A stretch of 15,824 nucleotides of DNA from an uncultured Bacilli bacterium (GCA_944327405.1 CALVHK010000014.1:1-15824), one strand, 5' to 3'; shown: positions 1-7,207, numbered from the stretch's first letter. Made by a program: numbers and translations. The notes: generated by a model from the sequence alone, not told the origin.

Positions 1-2
1 TG

Positions 3-32
3 GACTTTTACGAAGAAAGAGAGATGATATAA
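3..32 (+). CDS. C-terminal end of an upstream phage tail gene (partial)
   Basis: A reading frame enters from the left edge and ends at TAA (30-32), giving DFYEEREMI. It stops one base before the major tail protein start. That position suits a head-tail joining or tail-completion protein in a siphovirus late operon, but nine residues cannot identify it. Confidence 0.35.
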   Translation, partial: DFYEEREMI

Positions 33-33
33 A

Positions 34-477
34 ATGGATACTACTGTAACAGTAGGACAATTTGCGGTAAGTCAATGTGCAGTTAAAGTTAAAACTGCGA
101 GCACTCCAACCGAAACTTTTTCGACAATCGCTGATTTGGAAGAAGTGACTTTAACAATTGAAGCAAATACCGAAACTTGGTATTCGATTGCTGAAGGTGG
201 ATGGCAAAACGCATTACTAACAGGTAAAGCGCTAACTGGATCATTTAGCGGTAAGAGATGCTTAGGCGATACTGGTAACGATTTTATTGAGGGCTTAAGA
301 TATGCAATCGGAAAAGATTCAGAAGCCGACTTTGAAATCGACTTTCCAGATGGATCTAAATTAGAATTTACAGCAGTAGTAGCACTAACTGATGTTTTAG
401 GTGCAGCTACCGATGTAGCACCATTAAGCGGTGATTTAACTGGAAAGGGTAAACCAACATTTACCCCTGCGGAATAG
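34..477 (+). CDS. Phage major tail (tube) protein
   Basis: This 147-residue protein is probably the subunit that polymerises into the tail tube. It is beta-rich with many Thr, Val and Gly residues, and has the pattern usual for Firmicutes siphovirus tube proteins: an N-terminal strand (TVTVGQFAVSQ), a central GWQNALLTGKALTGSFSGKR segment, and a C-terminal part ending LSGDLTGKGKPTFTPAE. The call rests on this pattern and on its position directly before the tail chaperone pair and tape measure. ATG 34 is preceded by a purine-rich GAAAGAGAG about ten bases upstream. The gene ends in two consecutive TAG codons, and the second lies in the first arm of a terminator hairpin. That partial terminator would let the tube protein be made in excess of downstream genes. 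Confidence 0.8.
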   Translation: MDTTVTVGQFAVSQCAVKVKTASTPTETFSTIADLEEVTLTIEANTETWYSIAEGGWQNALLTGKALTGSFSGKRCLGDTGNDFIEGLRYAIGKDSEADFEIDFPDGSKLEFTAVVALTDVLGAATDVAPLSGDLTGKGKPTFTPAE

Positions 478-478
478 T

Positions 479-515
479 AGGGTAGAGGCCAGAGAGTCTT
501 TACCCTCTTTTTTTA
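479..515 (+). terminator. Intrinsic terminator after the major tail gene
   Basis: The 11-bp stem AGGGTAGAGGC (479-489) pairs with GTCTTTACCCT (496-506), using two G-U pairs. The loop has six bases and is followed by C and a run of seven T. It lies between the tube gene and the chaperone start at 535, so it probably attenuates rather than ends the late operon. Confidence 0.75.
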
Positions 516-534
516 TTACGAAAGGAAGAAATTT

Positions 535-873
535 ATGAATAAAATTATAGATACGGGAATTACAAAAGAAATTCTTAGTGGAGACAATCATCCACAACTC
601 AAAATTGTAGATAAACTTTATACAGTTGATAATAGGCAATCTACATGGGCCAAAATCCAAGAAATAACAAAAAGCCAAGAGCTAGATAATAACGAAAAGA
701 ATGACAAAATTTTCGAGTTGGCTTTAGGAGCTGAAGAAGCTAAAGAAATCAAAGATATGGATTTGCCGGTAGAAAATTATACCTATTTAACTTTTTGTAT
801 AATGGGTGCTATTTCTGGCGAAGATCCGAAAGAACTTCAAAAGATGGCTAAGGAAAACGCAAGAAAAAACTAG
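535..873 (+). CDS. Tail assembly chaperone, short form (gpG-like)
   Basis: This 112-residue, highly charged helical protein sits between the tube protein and the tape measure, the standard position of the lambda gpG equivalent. These chaperones coat the tape measure and recruit tube subunits during tail assembly, and are usually absent from the virion. ATG 535 has a good AAAGGA site eight bases upstream. The last sense codons are AGA AAA AAC followed by TAG. The A AAA AAC heptamer spanning them is an ideal -1 slippery site, so a fraction of ribosomes should continue into the next frame. The fused product would be 224 residues: 112 from this frame plus 112 from the second. The family call is mainly by position and frameshift architecture. 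Confidence 0.75.
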   Translation: MNKIIDTGITKEILSGDNHPQLKIVDKLYTVDNRQSTWAKIQEITKSQELDNNEKNDKIFELALGAEEAKEIKDMDLPVENYTYLTFCIMGAISGEDPKELQKMAKENARKN

Positions 874-914
874 TAGTCCCAGAAACTTACTATGACATGA
901 AGTTTGACTGGGAC
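864..914 (+). promoter_or_regulatory. Programmed -1 ribosomal frameshift signal
   Basis: The slippery heptamer A AAA AAC (864-870) is in the correct phase with the upstream frame. A 5-base spacer containing the zero-frame stop follows. Then comes a long stem-loop: GTCCCAG (876-882) pairs with CTGGGAC (908-914), and AAACTT (883-888) pairs with AAGTTT (900-905), leaving a 2-base bulge and an 11-base loop. All three canonical parts are present at canonical spacing. Confidence 0.85.
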
Positions 915-1208
915 TTAATTGTAGCTAGTTTCGCTCAACAGTATGGAATAAGGCTTTATCACGAATATGAAAATATGAGTTGTGAGGAATTTAGGCAACT
1001 TCTTAGTGGCTTAAATGGAGACACTCCTTTAGGATATGTAGTACAAACTAGAGCTGAGAAAGATCCTAAAAAGATAAGAAAAATGACCGCTCACGAAAAG
1101 AAAATCAGGAGTGACTGGTTAGCTTTTAAAGTAAAAAGTAATAAGGAACAAAAAGTAGAATTAAAAACAGAAGATATTGCAAAAGTATTTTCAAAAATGT
1201 TTAGATAG
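897..1208 (+). CDS. Tail assembly chaperone, frameshifted C-terminal part (Gp15-like)
   Basis: This frame resembles the phage Gp15 family in its opening DWDLIVASFAQQYGIR and its basic C-terminal half. It probably supplies the T part of a gpG-T-like fusion, the segment that contacts the tape measure in the lambda model. The frame is open back to the slippery site, where after a -1 shift at 870 it would read LVVPETYYD before the ATG at 897. That ATG has no Shine-Dalgarno site and lies beside the frameshift stem-loop, so independent initiation is unlikely and the real product is probably the 224-residue fusion. The stop at 1206-1208 overlaps the ribosome site of the tape measure gene. Confidence 0.75.
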   Translation: MKFDWDLIVASFAQQYGIRLYHEYENMSCEEFRQLLSGLNGDTPLGYVVQTRAEKDPKKIRKMTAHEKKIRSDWLAFKVKSNKEQKVELKTEDIAKVFSKMFR

Positions 1209-1220
1209 GAGGTGGAATCT

Positions 1221-3611
1221 ATGGCTAACACAAGCGTTGGATCTGTTGCTATGGATCTGACTTTAAATTCCAAAAATTATACTAAACAATTAAATGCAGT
1301 TACAAAGAGCACCGAGAGTGCTTTTTCTTCTACAATGAAAAAAGTAGGTGGCTTTATTGCCGGAGCTTTTGCTGTTAAGCAAGTAGTTGATTTTACTAAA
1401 ACTTGTATTGATAGTGCAAGCCAAGTACAAGCAGCTTTCACAGGCTTAAATAGTATTGTTGAAGGAACCGGAAATTCTTTCGCACAAGCCCAAAAATTTA
1501 TTAATGAGTATACCTCTGACGGGCTTGTCTCAATTAATGAGGCAGCAACGGCATACAAGAACTTATTAGCTCGTGGTTATGATACTTCACAAATTGAAGA
1601 TGTTTTAACAAGATTAAAAGATAGTGCAGCATTTGGTAGACAAGCTTCCTATGATTTAGGAGAGGCAGTAGTAACTGCAACCGAAGGTTTAAAAAATGAA
1701 AACTCAATTCTTGTAGATAATGCAGGTGTTACTAAGAACGTTGCAAAGATGTGGGAAGACTATGCCAAGGAAATTGGTGTATCTACTAATGATCTTACAC
1801 AAGCACAAAAGATACAAGCGGAATATAACGGAATTATGGAAGAAACCCGATTCCAAGTTGGCGATGCAGCAGCTTATACAAAGACATTCTCCGGTCAAGT
1901 ACAACAATTAAAGTTTAATTTTACTCAAATGACTGCTGCGATAGGTAAAGTAGTGGCTCCCATAGCTCAATTATTCATACCTATCTTAAATTCGGCGATG
2001 CAGGCTGTGACTAATTTATTTCAATCGTTACAAAATGTATTAAAGGTTTTCGGCTTAGACATGCCTGATGTTGTTTCAAAAACTAGTAGTGCAGTAAGTG
2101 GCGTAAGTGCTGATATTGAAAGTACTGGGGATAGTGCAGTAAGTGCAGCTAAAAAAATAAATAAAGCATTTGCGGGTGTAGATGAAATCAATGTGTTAAA
2201 AACATCCGATTCATCTAGTACAGGAAGTGACACTAGTTCTTCAACTGGCAGTAGCACAAATACTGCTATATCTATTACTCCGGCTAGTGATGATACAGTA
2301 AGTACAGCAGTATCAGCAACAGTAGAAAAAATACGTAAGTATATAGAACCTTTGCAAAATATAAGTTTCGACAATTTAGTAAACGCTTTTCAAAGATTAA
2401 AAGACGCGATTACTCCATTAACTTCTAAATTGTTTGATGGATTATCGTGGGCTTATTTTAACTTGTTGGTCCCTTTAGCACAGTGGACTATCGAAAATAT
2501 TTTGCCGGCATTTCTAGATATTTTTTCTGGTGCACTAAATGTTTTAAATGCTGCTATTGAAGGGATACAACCACTTCTTAGTTGGTTATGGGAAAATATT
2601 TTACAACCTATAGCTTCTTGGACTGGTGGTATTATTGTGTCCGTGTTAAGCGGTATCGGTGATGCTCTAAATTGGATTTCTCAAAACGAGATAGCAATGA
2701 CTATTTTAGAAAGTATAGCAATTGCGATTGGCCTAGTTGCAGCAGCAATAGGTGGCTACAACGCAGTAATGACAATCTGCAATGCGGTTACCGGTGCTTT
2801 TTCAGGAATAATGACAGTTCTAACATCCCCTATAACATTAGTGGTAGGTGCTATTGCAGCTTTAATAGCTATAATTACTTTGTTAGTTAATAATTGGGAT
2901 ACAGTTAAAGAAGCAGCTTCATCCTGTTGGGATTGGATAGTTGGAGTTTTTCAAGGCGCGGCAGAATGGTTCAATGATACTATCGTGCAACCAATAGCAA
3001 ACTTTTTCACAAGTATGTGGGATGGTTTAAAAAATGGTGCGAGTGCAGCTTGGGAAGGAATAAAGTCTGTCTTTGGAGCTGTAGCAGATTTCTTTAAAAA
3101 TATATTTTCAAAAGCTTGGGAAGGAGTCAAAGCAGTATTTTCAACTGGCGGAAAAATATTTGATGGAATTAAAGACGGAATTGTTAATGCTTTCAAAGCG
3201 GTAGTGAATGCAATCATTAAGGGAATTAATAAAGTAGTGGCCTTACCTTTCGATGGCTTGAATGGAATACTAAACAAAATAAGTAGCTTGGAAATCTTAG
3301 GGGTTAAACCATTTAGCTGGTTAACATGGAGAGCTCCAGTGCCACAAATTCCATTGCTCGCTCAAGGTGGTTGGTTTGAAAGAGGCAACCCACAATTGGC
3401 TATCGTAGGTGATAATACTAGAGAACCTGAAATAGTAGCTCCAGAATCAAAAATTTACGACCAAGTAAGAAACGCAATTCGTGATAGTGGCGGAACCGGA
3501 AAACAAGAAATCGAAATTACTATCTATCACAAATACGAAGATGGTAGAACGATAATTCAAAAAATAAATCAAGCTCAAATAGATGCAGGGCAAGTTTTAG
3601 TTTTAAGCTAG
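1221..3611 (+). CDS. Phage tail tape measure protein
   Basis: This 796-residue protein fixes tail length and is thought to be ejected ahead of the DNA. The N-terminal half is helical and Ala/Gln/Ser-rich. A Ser/Thr linker lies near residues 330-360, and a hydrophobic block rich in Ala, Ile and Val near residues 495-560 could cross a membrane. Regularly spaced aromatic repeats follow (NNWDTVKEA, SAAWEGIKSVF, SKAWEGVKAVF). The C-terminus has the AQGGWFERGNPQLAIVGDN / EPEIVAP pattern typical of the family. ATG 1221 is preferred over the in-frame GTG at 1212 because AGGAGGTG (1207-1214) sits six bases upstream of it. At about 0.15 nm per residue it would predict a tail of roughly 120 nm. Its large size, composition and position make the call firm. 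Confidence 0.93.
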   Translation: MANTSVGSVAMDLTLNSKNYTKQLNAVTKSTESAFSSTMKKVGGFIAGAFAVKQVVDFTKTCIDSASQVQAAFTGLNSIVEGTGNSFAQAQKFINEYTSDGLVSINEAATAYKNLLARGYDTSQIEDVLTRLKDSAAFGRQASYDLGEAVVTATEGLKNENSILVDNAGVTKNVAKMWEDYAKEIGVSTNDLTQAQKIQAEYNGIMEETRFQVGDAAAYTKTFSGQVQQLKFNFTQMTAAIGKVVAPIAQLFIPILNSAMQAVTNLFQSLQNVLKVFGLDMPDVVSKTSSAVSGVSADIESTGDSAVSAAKKINKAFAGVDEINVLKTSDSSSTGSDTSSSTGSSTNTAISITPASDDTVSTAVSATVEKIRKYIEPLQNISFDNLVNAFQRLKDAITPLTSKLFDGLSWAYFNLLVPLAQWTIENILPAFLDIFSGALNVLNAAIEGIQPLLSWLWENILQPIASWTGGIIVSVLSGIGDALNWISQNEIAMTILESIAIAIGLVAAAIGGYNAVMTICNAVTGAFSGIMTVLTSPITLVVGAIAALIAIITLLVNNWDTVKEAASSCWDWIVGVFQGAAEWFNDTIVQPIANFFTSMWDGLKNGASAAWEGIKSVFGAVADFFKNIFSKAWEGVKAVFSTGGKIFDGIKDGIVNAFKAVVNAIIKGINKVVALPFDGLNGILNKISSLEILGVKPFSWLTWRAPVPQIPLLAQGGWFERGNPQLAIVGDNTREPEIVAPESKIYDQVRNAIRDSGGTGKQEIEITIYHKYEDGRTIIQKINQAQIDAGQVLVLS

Positions 3612-3647
3612 CTTGCTCTTTTCTTTTGATAGAAAAGTGGTGATGAT

Positions 3648-4022
3648 ATGAATAAAAGCCAATTTAAAGTAGATAATGTCTTATTTAGTGCAGACGCAAT
3701 AAGCTATGAATATTCTCAGCTTGACGGAGAAGATGCAGGGCGTAGTGATGATGGCACTATGTATAGAGATGTAATAGGATTAACTAACAAAATTTCTTAT
3801 GATTTTAACGATTTTAGGTCAGAAGATGAAATATCGAATATTTTAAAGTTGTTAGAAAAAACCAGTTGTTCTCTTTATTACTACGACCTAAAGGAAAAAG
3901 ATTGGGTTACAAAAAATATGTATGTAACTGGAGATGCAGTACAAGCGAAAGCAATAGGAGACGAATTCACTAGCGAACCGTTTCAAATTAGATTTATTCA
4001 GATGGATGTGGATGATGTATAA
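3648..4022 (+). CDS. Small tail protein after the tape measure (unknown tail component)
   Basis: This 124-residue acidic protein has the recognisable stretches GTMYRDVIGLTNKI, LLEKTSCSLYYYD and FQIRFIQMDVDDV, which I associate with a small tail protein found next to tape measure genes in clostridial prophages. No enzymatic motif or membrane segment is visible. Its place between tape measure and tail-tip genes suggests a distal-tail role. A GTGGTGAT ribosome site lies just upstream of ATG 3648. Its stop codon TAA overlaps the next start codon in the sequence TAATG, which points to translational coupling and possibly equal dosage with the tail protein that follows. Confidence 0.65.
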   Translation: MNKSQFKVDNVLFSADAISYEYSQLDGEDAGRSDDGTMYRDVIGLTNKISYDFNDFRSEDEISNILKLLEKTSCSLYYYDLKEKDWVTKNMYVTGDAVQAKAIGDEFTSEPFQIRFIQMDVDDV

Positions 4023-6487
4023 TGTATGCAATTAGTAATAATTACAAAAATTTAATTGAAAATAGCTTATCATTAAGTCCAAAATCTAAAATAGTGGTTG
4101 ATAACGTTGAGTATACCGGGTCCGTCCTAAAATCATACCCTAAAATATCACATAAAACAACAAACATGATAGGTGGATTCCCGACTAAAACTTGTTCTTT
4201 TGAAATTTATGATGTGAATAATAGTTTGGATTTTGAGGGAAAAGAGATTGCTGTATATCGAGGTTTAGATGTCAATGGAACAATAGAATGGATTCCACAA
4301 GGAATTTTTATTCCGACCGCCGATAAAATTACAACTAATATTACCACTAAAACAATTTCATTTGATAATATTCAAGATAAAAGTCAATTATTTGATGCGG
4401 TATATACGACTAATCTTGCGTGGCTAGACGGTTCTACGCATACAGGTTTAGAAATAGTTCAAGAAATATGTAATGTATTAGGAATAACTTTAGAAACGAC
4501 GACATTTAATTGGTACAATTACAGTTTTAAGCAGCCTAATTTCCCTGCAAACATAACTTATAGAGAAGTAATAAATCGCATTGCTGAAATTGGTGGAAAT
4601 ATTGCCTATATCAGTAGAACTGGTAGGTTAGTGATAAAAGGTCAAAATACAACGGGACATTCTGTTGTTAGAAGTAGATATGGTAAATTAAGCAAAGAAA
4701 AACAATTTGGACCTATTAATGAAGTCGTGCTAGGTAAAGATGGTGTAGATGATGATATTGTTTATCCGGAAGTTAAGCCTGCCAATATAATTGAGTGGAA
4801 AATATTAGATAATCCATTTGTAGATTTATATCGTGGAGAAATGATTGAAACAGTAGCTAGTTATATAATTGGGAAGTCCATTATTCCGTTCGAATTAACA
4901 GACTTTGTAGACGGATTTTATTTAGATTTAAATGATACAATTCAAGTGACTGATAAAAATGGCAACACATTTAATGCTACGTTACTCAATTATGAATCTA
5001 CAAGTAGAATCAAAGCTACAGTTGGTGTTGAAACTCAAAATAATACAACTACAAATTATAGTTTGGCGGGTAGCAATAAAGAAGCAATTAGGACAGTAAA
5101 GTCAGAAGTGGATCACATAAATGGAACAATTACGCAAGTAGTGGAAGAGATAGGTGATAGGTCTAGCAAAAATACCACGATCACTCAAGATATAGATACA
5201 ATATCGCAACAAATATCAGAAGCAGCTCTACTTACTAAAGAAGCAACTCAAATATCTGCTTTGACAATCGAAGATGGTTTTGAAGGGATTTTATTGGAGC
5301 TTTCGATAGTCGGAGAAATGAGTTTGTTATACCCAAGTGATGATTTATATCCAAGTGACGATTTATACCCTTTAGACAGTTTTCTTATTATTGAAGATGG
5401 CGACGGTAATCAGAATAAAGTACATTTGCCTCTTGATTATTTAAAATATTTAAACACAGATGTTTACGATGAATTTGTTATTGAAGATAGACACGCAAAA
5501 ATAATAAGACGTGTTGGCGAAAGTGAAGATGGCACTTTGTATGAATTGGAAGAAGAAATAATAGAAGATAAAGGTGAGTTAGATATTCCTACATATACGG
5601 GATACAATAAGATTTGGCTAGAATCTTTCTACGACATACCTTTGCAATATTATGCCAAATACGTTTATGATAACGATTATACAAAAGTGTTTGCTACAAA
5701 ACTTGAAACAACTACTTTAGTAGAACAGACGTCAACATCTATTACTCAATCTGTCAACGCACAATTTGAGAATGTTAATGGGGAATTGCAAGAAGTAAAC
5801 GCTAGCCTTGAATTAAAACTAGATACTGATGATTTAACAACAGAAATTAACGCACATGCAGACGAAATAAATCTAACCGGTTATGTTAAAATGTCTAATC
5901 TTGAAAATGAAGGTGAAACGGTAATAAATGGTTCAAATATAACTACTGGAACAATTAAAAGCACGGATGGAAATTTAGAGATAAATCTTAATACTGGAAA
6001 AATAGACAGTGAATCATCTATTGTATTTCATAGCGATTCGTCTACTTATTTGTCCGGAACCACAATAGATGGCGATTTTGTAGAAACAAATCAAATAGAT
6101 TGCTTTAGATTTTATGGATATAGTGATTTAGACGGAAACATTCATACAACCATTTATCAAGGAACGATAACAACTGATAGGGTTACACAAACCTCTAAGA
6201 AAGAAAACAAGAAAAATTTTGAGTTATATAGCGGTGCTTTAAAAGCAATAGAAAACATTGACATATATAAATATAATTTAAAGGATGAAGAAGAGGAAAC
6301 AAAGAAGCATATAGGATTTGTAATTGGCGAAGAGTACAATTATTCGGAAGAAATTACAAATTCAGAAAATACAGGAGTAGATTTATACTCTATGATTTCA
6401 ATGTGTATGCAAGCAATAAAAGAACAACAAGAAATAATTAATAATTTACAAGAGCGAATAGAGGCTCTAGAAAGGAATGAAAAATAA
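4022..6487 (+). CDS. Tail/baseplate protein with C-terminal S74-type intramolecular chaperone
   Basis: This 821-residue structural protein of the tail tip begins in the overlap TAATG. Residues 1 to about 350 resemble the hub-like tail-associated domain of Firmicutes siphoviruses (for example IPQGIFIPTADKI and ITYREVINRIAEIGG). A coiled, Thr/Gln-rich linker (about 360-415) and a short LYPSDD repeat (436-453) follow. Next come a fibre-like region with SITQSVNAQFE and IINGSNITTGTI-type motifs, and finally a C-terminal domain with IGFVIGEEY, VDLYSMISMCMQAIKEQQE and a terminal coiled coil. That last domain fits the S74 self-cleaving trimerisation chaperone. Ser725 and Lys730 are spaced as in the endosialidase catalytic pair, predicting release of a 97-residue fragment after Thr724. 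Its stop again forms TAATG with the next small reading frame. Confidence 0.8.
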   Translation: MYAISNNYKNLIENSLSLSPKSKIVVDNVEYTGSVLKSYPKISHKTTNMIGGFPTKTCSFEIYDVNNSLDFEGKEIAVYRGLDVNGTIEWIPQGIFIPTADKITTNITTKTISFDNIQDKSQLFDAVYTTNLAWLDGSTHTGLEIVQEICNVLGITLETTTFNWYNYSFKQPNFPANITYREVINRIAEIGGNIAYISRTGRLVIKGQNTTGHSVVRSRYGKLSKEKQFGPINEVVLGKDGVDDDIVYPEVKPANIIEWKILDNPFVDLYRGEMIETVASYIIGKSIIPFELTDFVDGFYLDLNDTIQVTDKNGNTFNATLLNYESTSRIKATVGVETQNNTTTNYSLAGSNKEAIRTVKSEVDHINGTITQVVEEIGDRSSKNTTITQDIDTISQQISEAALLTKEATQISALTIEDGFEGILLELSIVGEMSLLYPSDDLYPSDDLYPLDSFLIIEDGDGNQNKVHLPLDYLKYLNTDVYDEFVIEDRHAKIIRRVGESEDGTLYELEEEIIEDKGELDIPTYTGYNKIWLESFYDIPLQYYAKYVYDNDYTKVFATKLETTTLVEQTSTSITQSVNAQFENVNGELQEVNASLELKLDTDDLTTEINAHADEINLTGYVKMSNLENEGETVINGSNITTGTIKSTDGNLEINLNTGKIDSESSIVFHSDSSTYLSGTTIDGDFVETNQIDCFRFYGYSDLDGNIHTTIYQGTITTDRVTQTSKKENKKNFELYSGALKAIENIDIYKYNLKDEEEETKKHIGFVIGEEYNYSEEITNSENTGVDLYSMISMCMQAIKEQQEIINNLQERIEALERNEK
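5327..5377 (+). repeat. Short in-frame repeat encoding LYPSDD
   Basis: Two 18-bp units (5327-5344 and 5345-5362) and a diverged third (5363-5377) encode LYPSDD, LYPSDD and LYPLD. The repeat lies in the middle of the large tail protein. Similar YPSD-type runs are common linkers in Firmicutes tail proteins, so this is probably structural. Confidence 0.8.
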
Positions 6488-6705
6488 TGAAAAAAATACT
6501 TGACACGATATTTCGCTTCGTTGTATGCTTAAACGAAACGAAACGAAACGAAACGAAACGAAACGAAACGAAACGAAACGAACAACAATACACCCAAAAA
6601 TGGAAGGGGGTGCAGTTATTTAGTAATTGCACCTCAAATCATGGAAAGGAGAGTGAAGGCTTAAATCTTTGCTCTCTTTTTATTAGAGGTGCATTTCTAT
6701 GCTAG
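6487..6705 (+). CDS. Candidate leader reading frame upstream of the tail-fibre genes
   Basis: The 72-codon frame starts in a TAATG overlap with the tail protein stop, with AAAGGA (6471-6476) ten bases upstream. It reads through ten AAACG repeats, encoding cycles of NETKR, then through a hairpin and an intrinsic terminator. It ends seven bases inside the tail-fibre gene, past that gene's ribosome site. The predicted peptide has no family I recognise: a hydrophobic start (MKKILDTIFRFVVC), a charged repeat, then a Cys- and Ser-containing tail. It may matter as an act of translation rather than as a protein. Each repeat is 5 bp, so a gain or loss of one unit changes frame, and the other frames stop at TAG 6621-6623 or TAA in the terminator loop (about 6661-6663). 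It could also be fortuitous: it contains a promoter-like sequence and has no recognised homology. Confidence 0.4.
   Translation: MKKILDTIFRFVVCLNETKRNETKRNETKRNEQQYTQKWKGVQLFSNCTSNHGKESEGLNLCSLFIRGAFLC
6500..6529 (+). promoter_or_regulatory. Sigma-A-type promoter candidate before the repeat tract
   Basis: A perfect -35 TTGACA (6500-6505) is followed after 18 bases by TATGCT (6524-6529), a moderate -10. Transcription would start near 6536, inside the AAACG tract. The promoter lies within the candidate leader frame, so its transcript would lack that frame's start codon and would be expected to stop at the terminator at 6649-6684. Confidence 0.5.
6531..6582 (+). repeat. Microsatellite: ten perfect copies of AAACG
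   Basis: Ten uninterrupted AAACG units occupy 6531-6580, followed by two more matching bases. Because 5 is not a multiple of 3, the tract shifts frame with each copy gained or lost, yet it encodes the same pentapeptide cycle in every frame and contains no stop. An imperfect inverted copy, TTCGCTTCGTT, lies just upstream at 6512-6522. Perfect tracts of this length are typical targets of slipped-strand mispairing. Confidence 0.97.
6607..6693 (+). promoter_or_regulatory. Alternative RNA pairings controlling a ribosome site (candidate)
   Basis: The segment TAATTGCACCTC (6624-6635) pairs with the upstream GGGTGCAGTTA region (6607-6618) in a 12-bp stem with two G-U pairs and a 5-base loop. Part of the same segment, TGCACCTC (6628-6635), is an exact complement of GAGGTGCA (6686-6693), the ribosome site of the tail-fibre gene. 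The two pairings exclude each other, as in riboswitch-like or attenuator leaders. The pairings are read from the sequence, and their use in the cell is inferred. Confidence 0.5.
6649..6684 (+). terminator. Intrinsic terminator upstream of the tail-fibre genes
   Basis: GAGAGTGAAGG (6649-6659) pairs with TCTTTGCTCTC (6666-6676) in an 11-bp stem that includes three G-U pairs, with loop CTTAAA. The run TTTTTATT follows. It stands about 15 bases before the ATG of the first fibre gene, so it must be read through or blocked for fibre expression from upstream promoters. Confidence 0.7.
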
Positions 6706-7187
6706 GAGTGGCGTTGGAGTTTAAAGGGTATCCTGATACTACAACACCGTTAAACCCCACAAATTTAAATAATATGCAAAAACTATTAGTTGACCTGATA
6801 TACCCGATAGGTTGTTATTTTGAAACATCAGATAGTGATTTTGATCCAAACGTAAAATGGGGTGGTACGTGGCTATTAGAAACAGATGGAACTGTACTAG
6901 TATCTAAATCTAGTACTAGTGGTAGTAAGTTTAATGATGATATTGAGACGGTTGTTGGTGAAGAAGAGCATACTTTAACTGTTGCCGAAATAGCACCGCA
7001 CAAACATATTCAAATATCAGCAAATAGTGGCACTTCAGGATTATCAGGAACCACCTATAGCAATCTTGGATGGTCTACGGGGAATAATGAGGCTTTAGGA
7101 CAAGCAATGCAAGACGCAGGTGGTGGAGAGGCTCACAACAACGTACAACCATCAAAAATAGTAAATAGATGGCATAGAACTGCATAG
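6699..7187 (+). CDS. Tail fibre / receptor-binding-type protein 1 (collar-like C-terminus)
   Basis: This 162-residue protein has the pattern of phage short tail fibres. An N-terminal attachment peptide is followed by YPIGCYFETSDSDFDPNVKWGGTW, and a His-rich loop (EEHTLTVAEIAPHKHI) and a glycine stretch (GGGEAHNNVQPS) precede the end, NRWHRTA. In related collar-type domains these His residues bind metal along the trimer axis. The N-terminal segment FKGYPDTTTPLNPTNLN recurs in the next two genes and probably docks all three to the same baseplate site. ATG 6699 has AGAGGT (6685-6690) eight bases upstream, and that site is also complementary to an upstream leader segment. A shorter start at GTG 6708 would overlap its own ribosome site and is less likely. 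Confidence 0.75.
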   Translation: MLGVALEFKGYPDTTTPLNPTNLNNMQKLLVDLIYPIGCYFETSDSDFDPNVKWGGTWLLETDGTVLVSKSSTSGSKFNDDIETVVGEEEHTLTVAEIAPHKHIQISANSGTSGLSGTTYSNLGWSTGNNEALGQAMQDAGGGEAHNNVQPSKIVNRWHRTA

Positions 7188-7207
7188 AGCAAAGATAAAG
7201 CCGACTT

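Noticed and set aside
2021..3277. Long reverse-strand frames inside the tape measure gene
   Set aside because: They are low-complexity shadows of Ala/Thr/Ser-rich coding sequence and have no ribosome sites.
3605..3637. Palindrome AAGCTAGCTT and a 7-bp hairpin (CTTTTCT/AGAAAAG) after the tape measure
   Set aside because: The stems are short and weak, and no T run follows. Chance is likely in AT-rich DNA.
6531..6582. CRISPR-like or regulatory iteron array
   Set aside because: The units are 5 bp with no spacers, so this is a microsatellite. The iteron reading has no replication genes to support it.
6438..6632. Reverse-strand reading frame with FRFVS repeats
   Set aside because: It is the antisense shadow of the AAACG tract, with no ribosome site and no independent homology.
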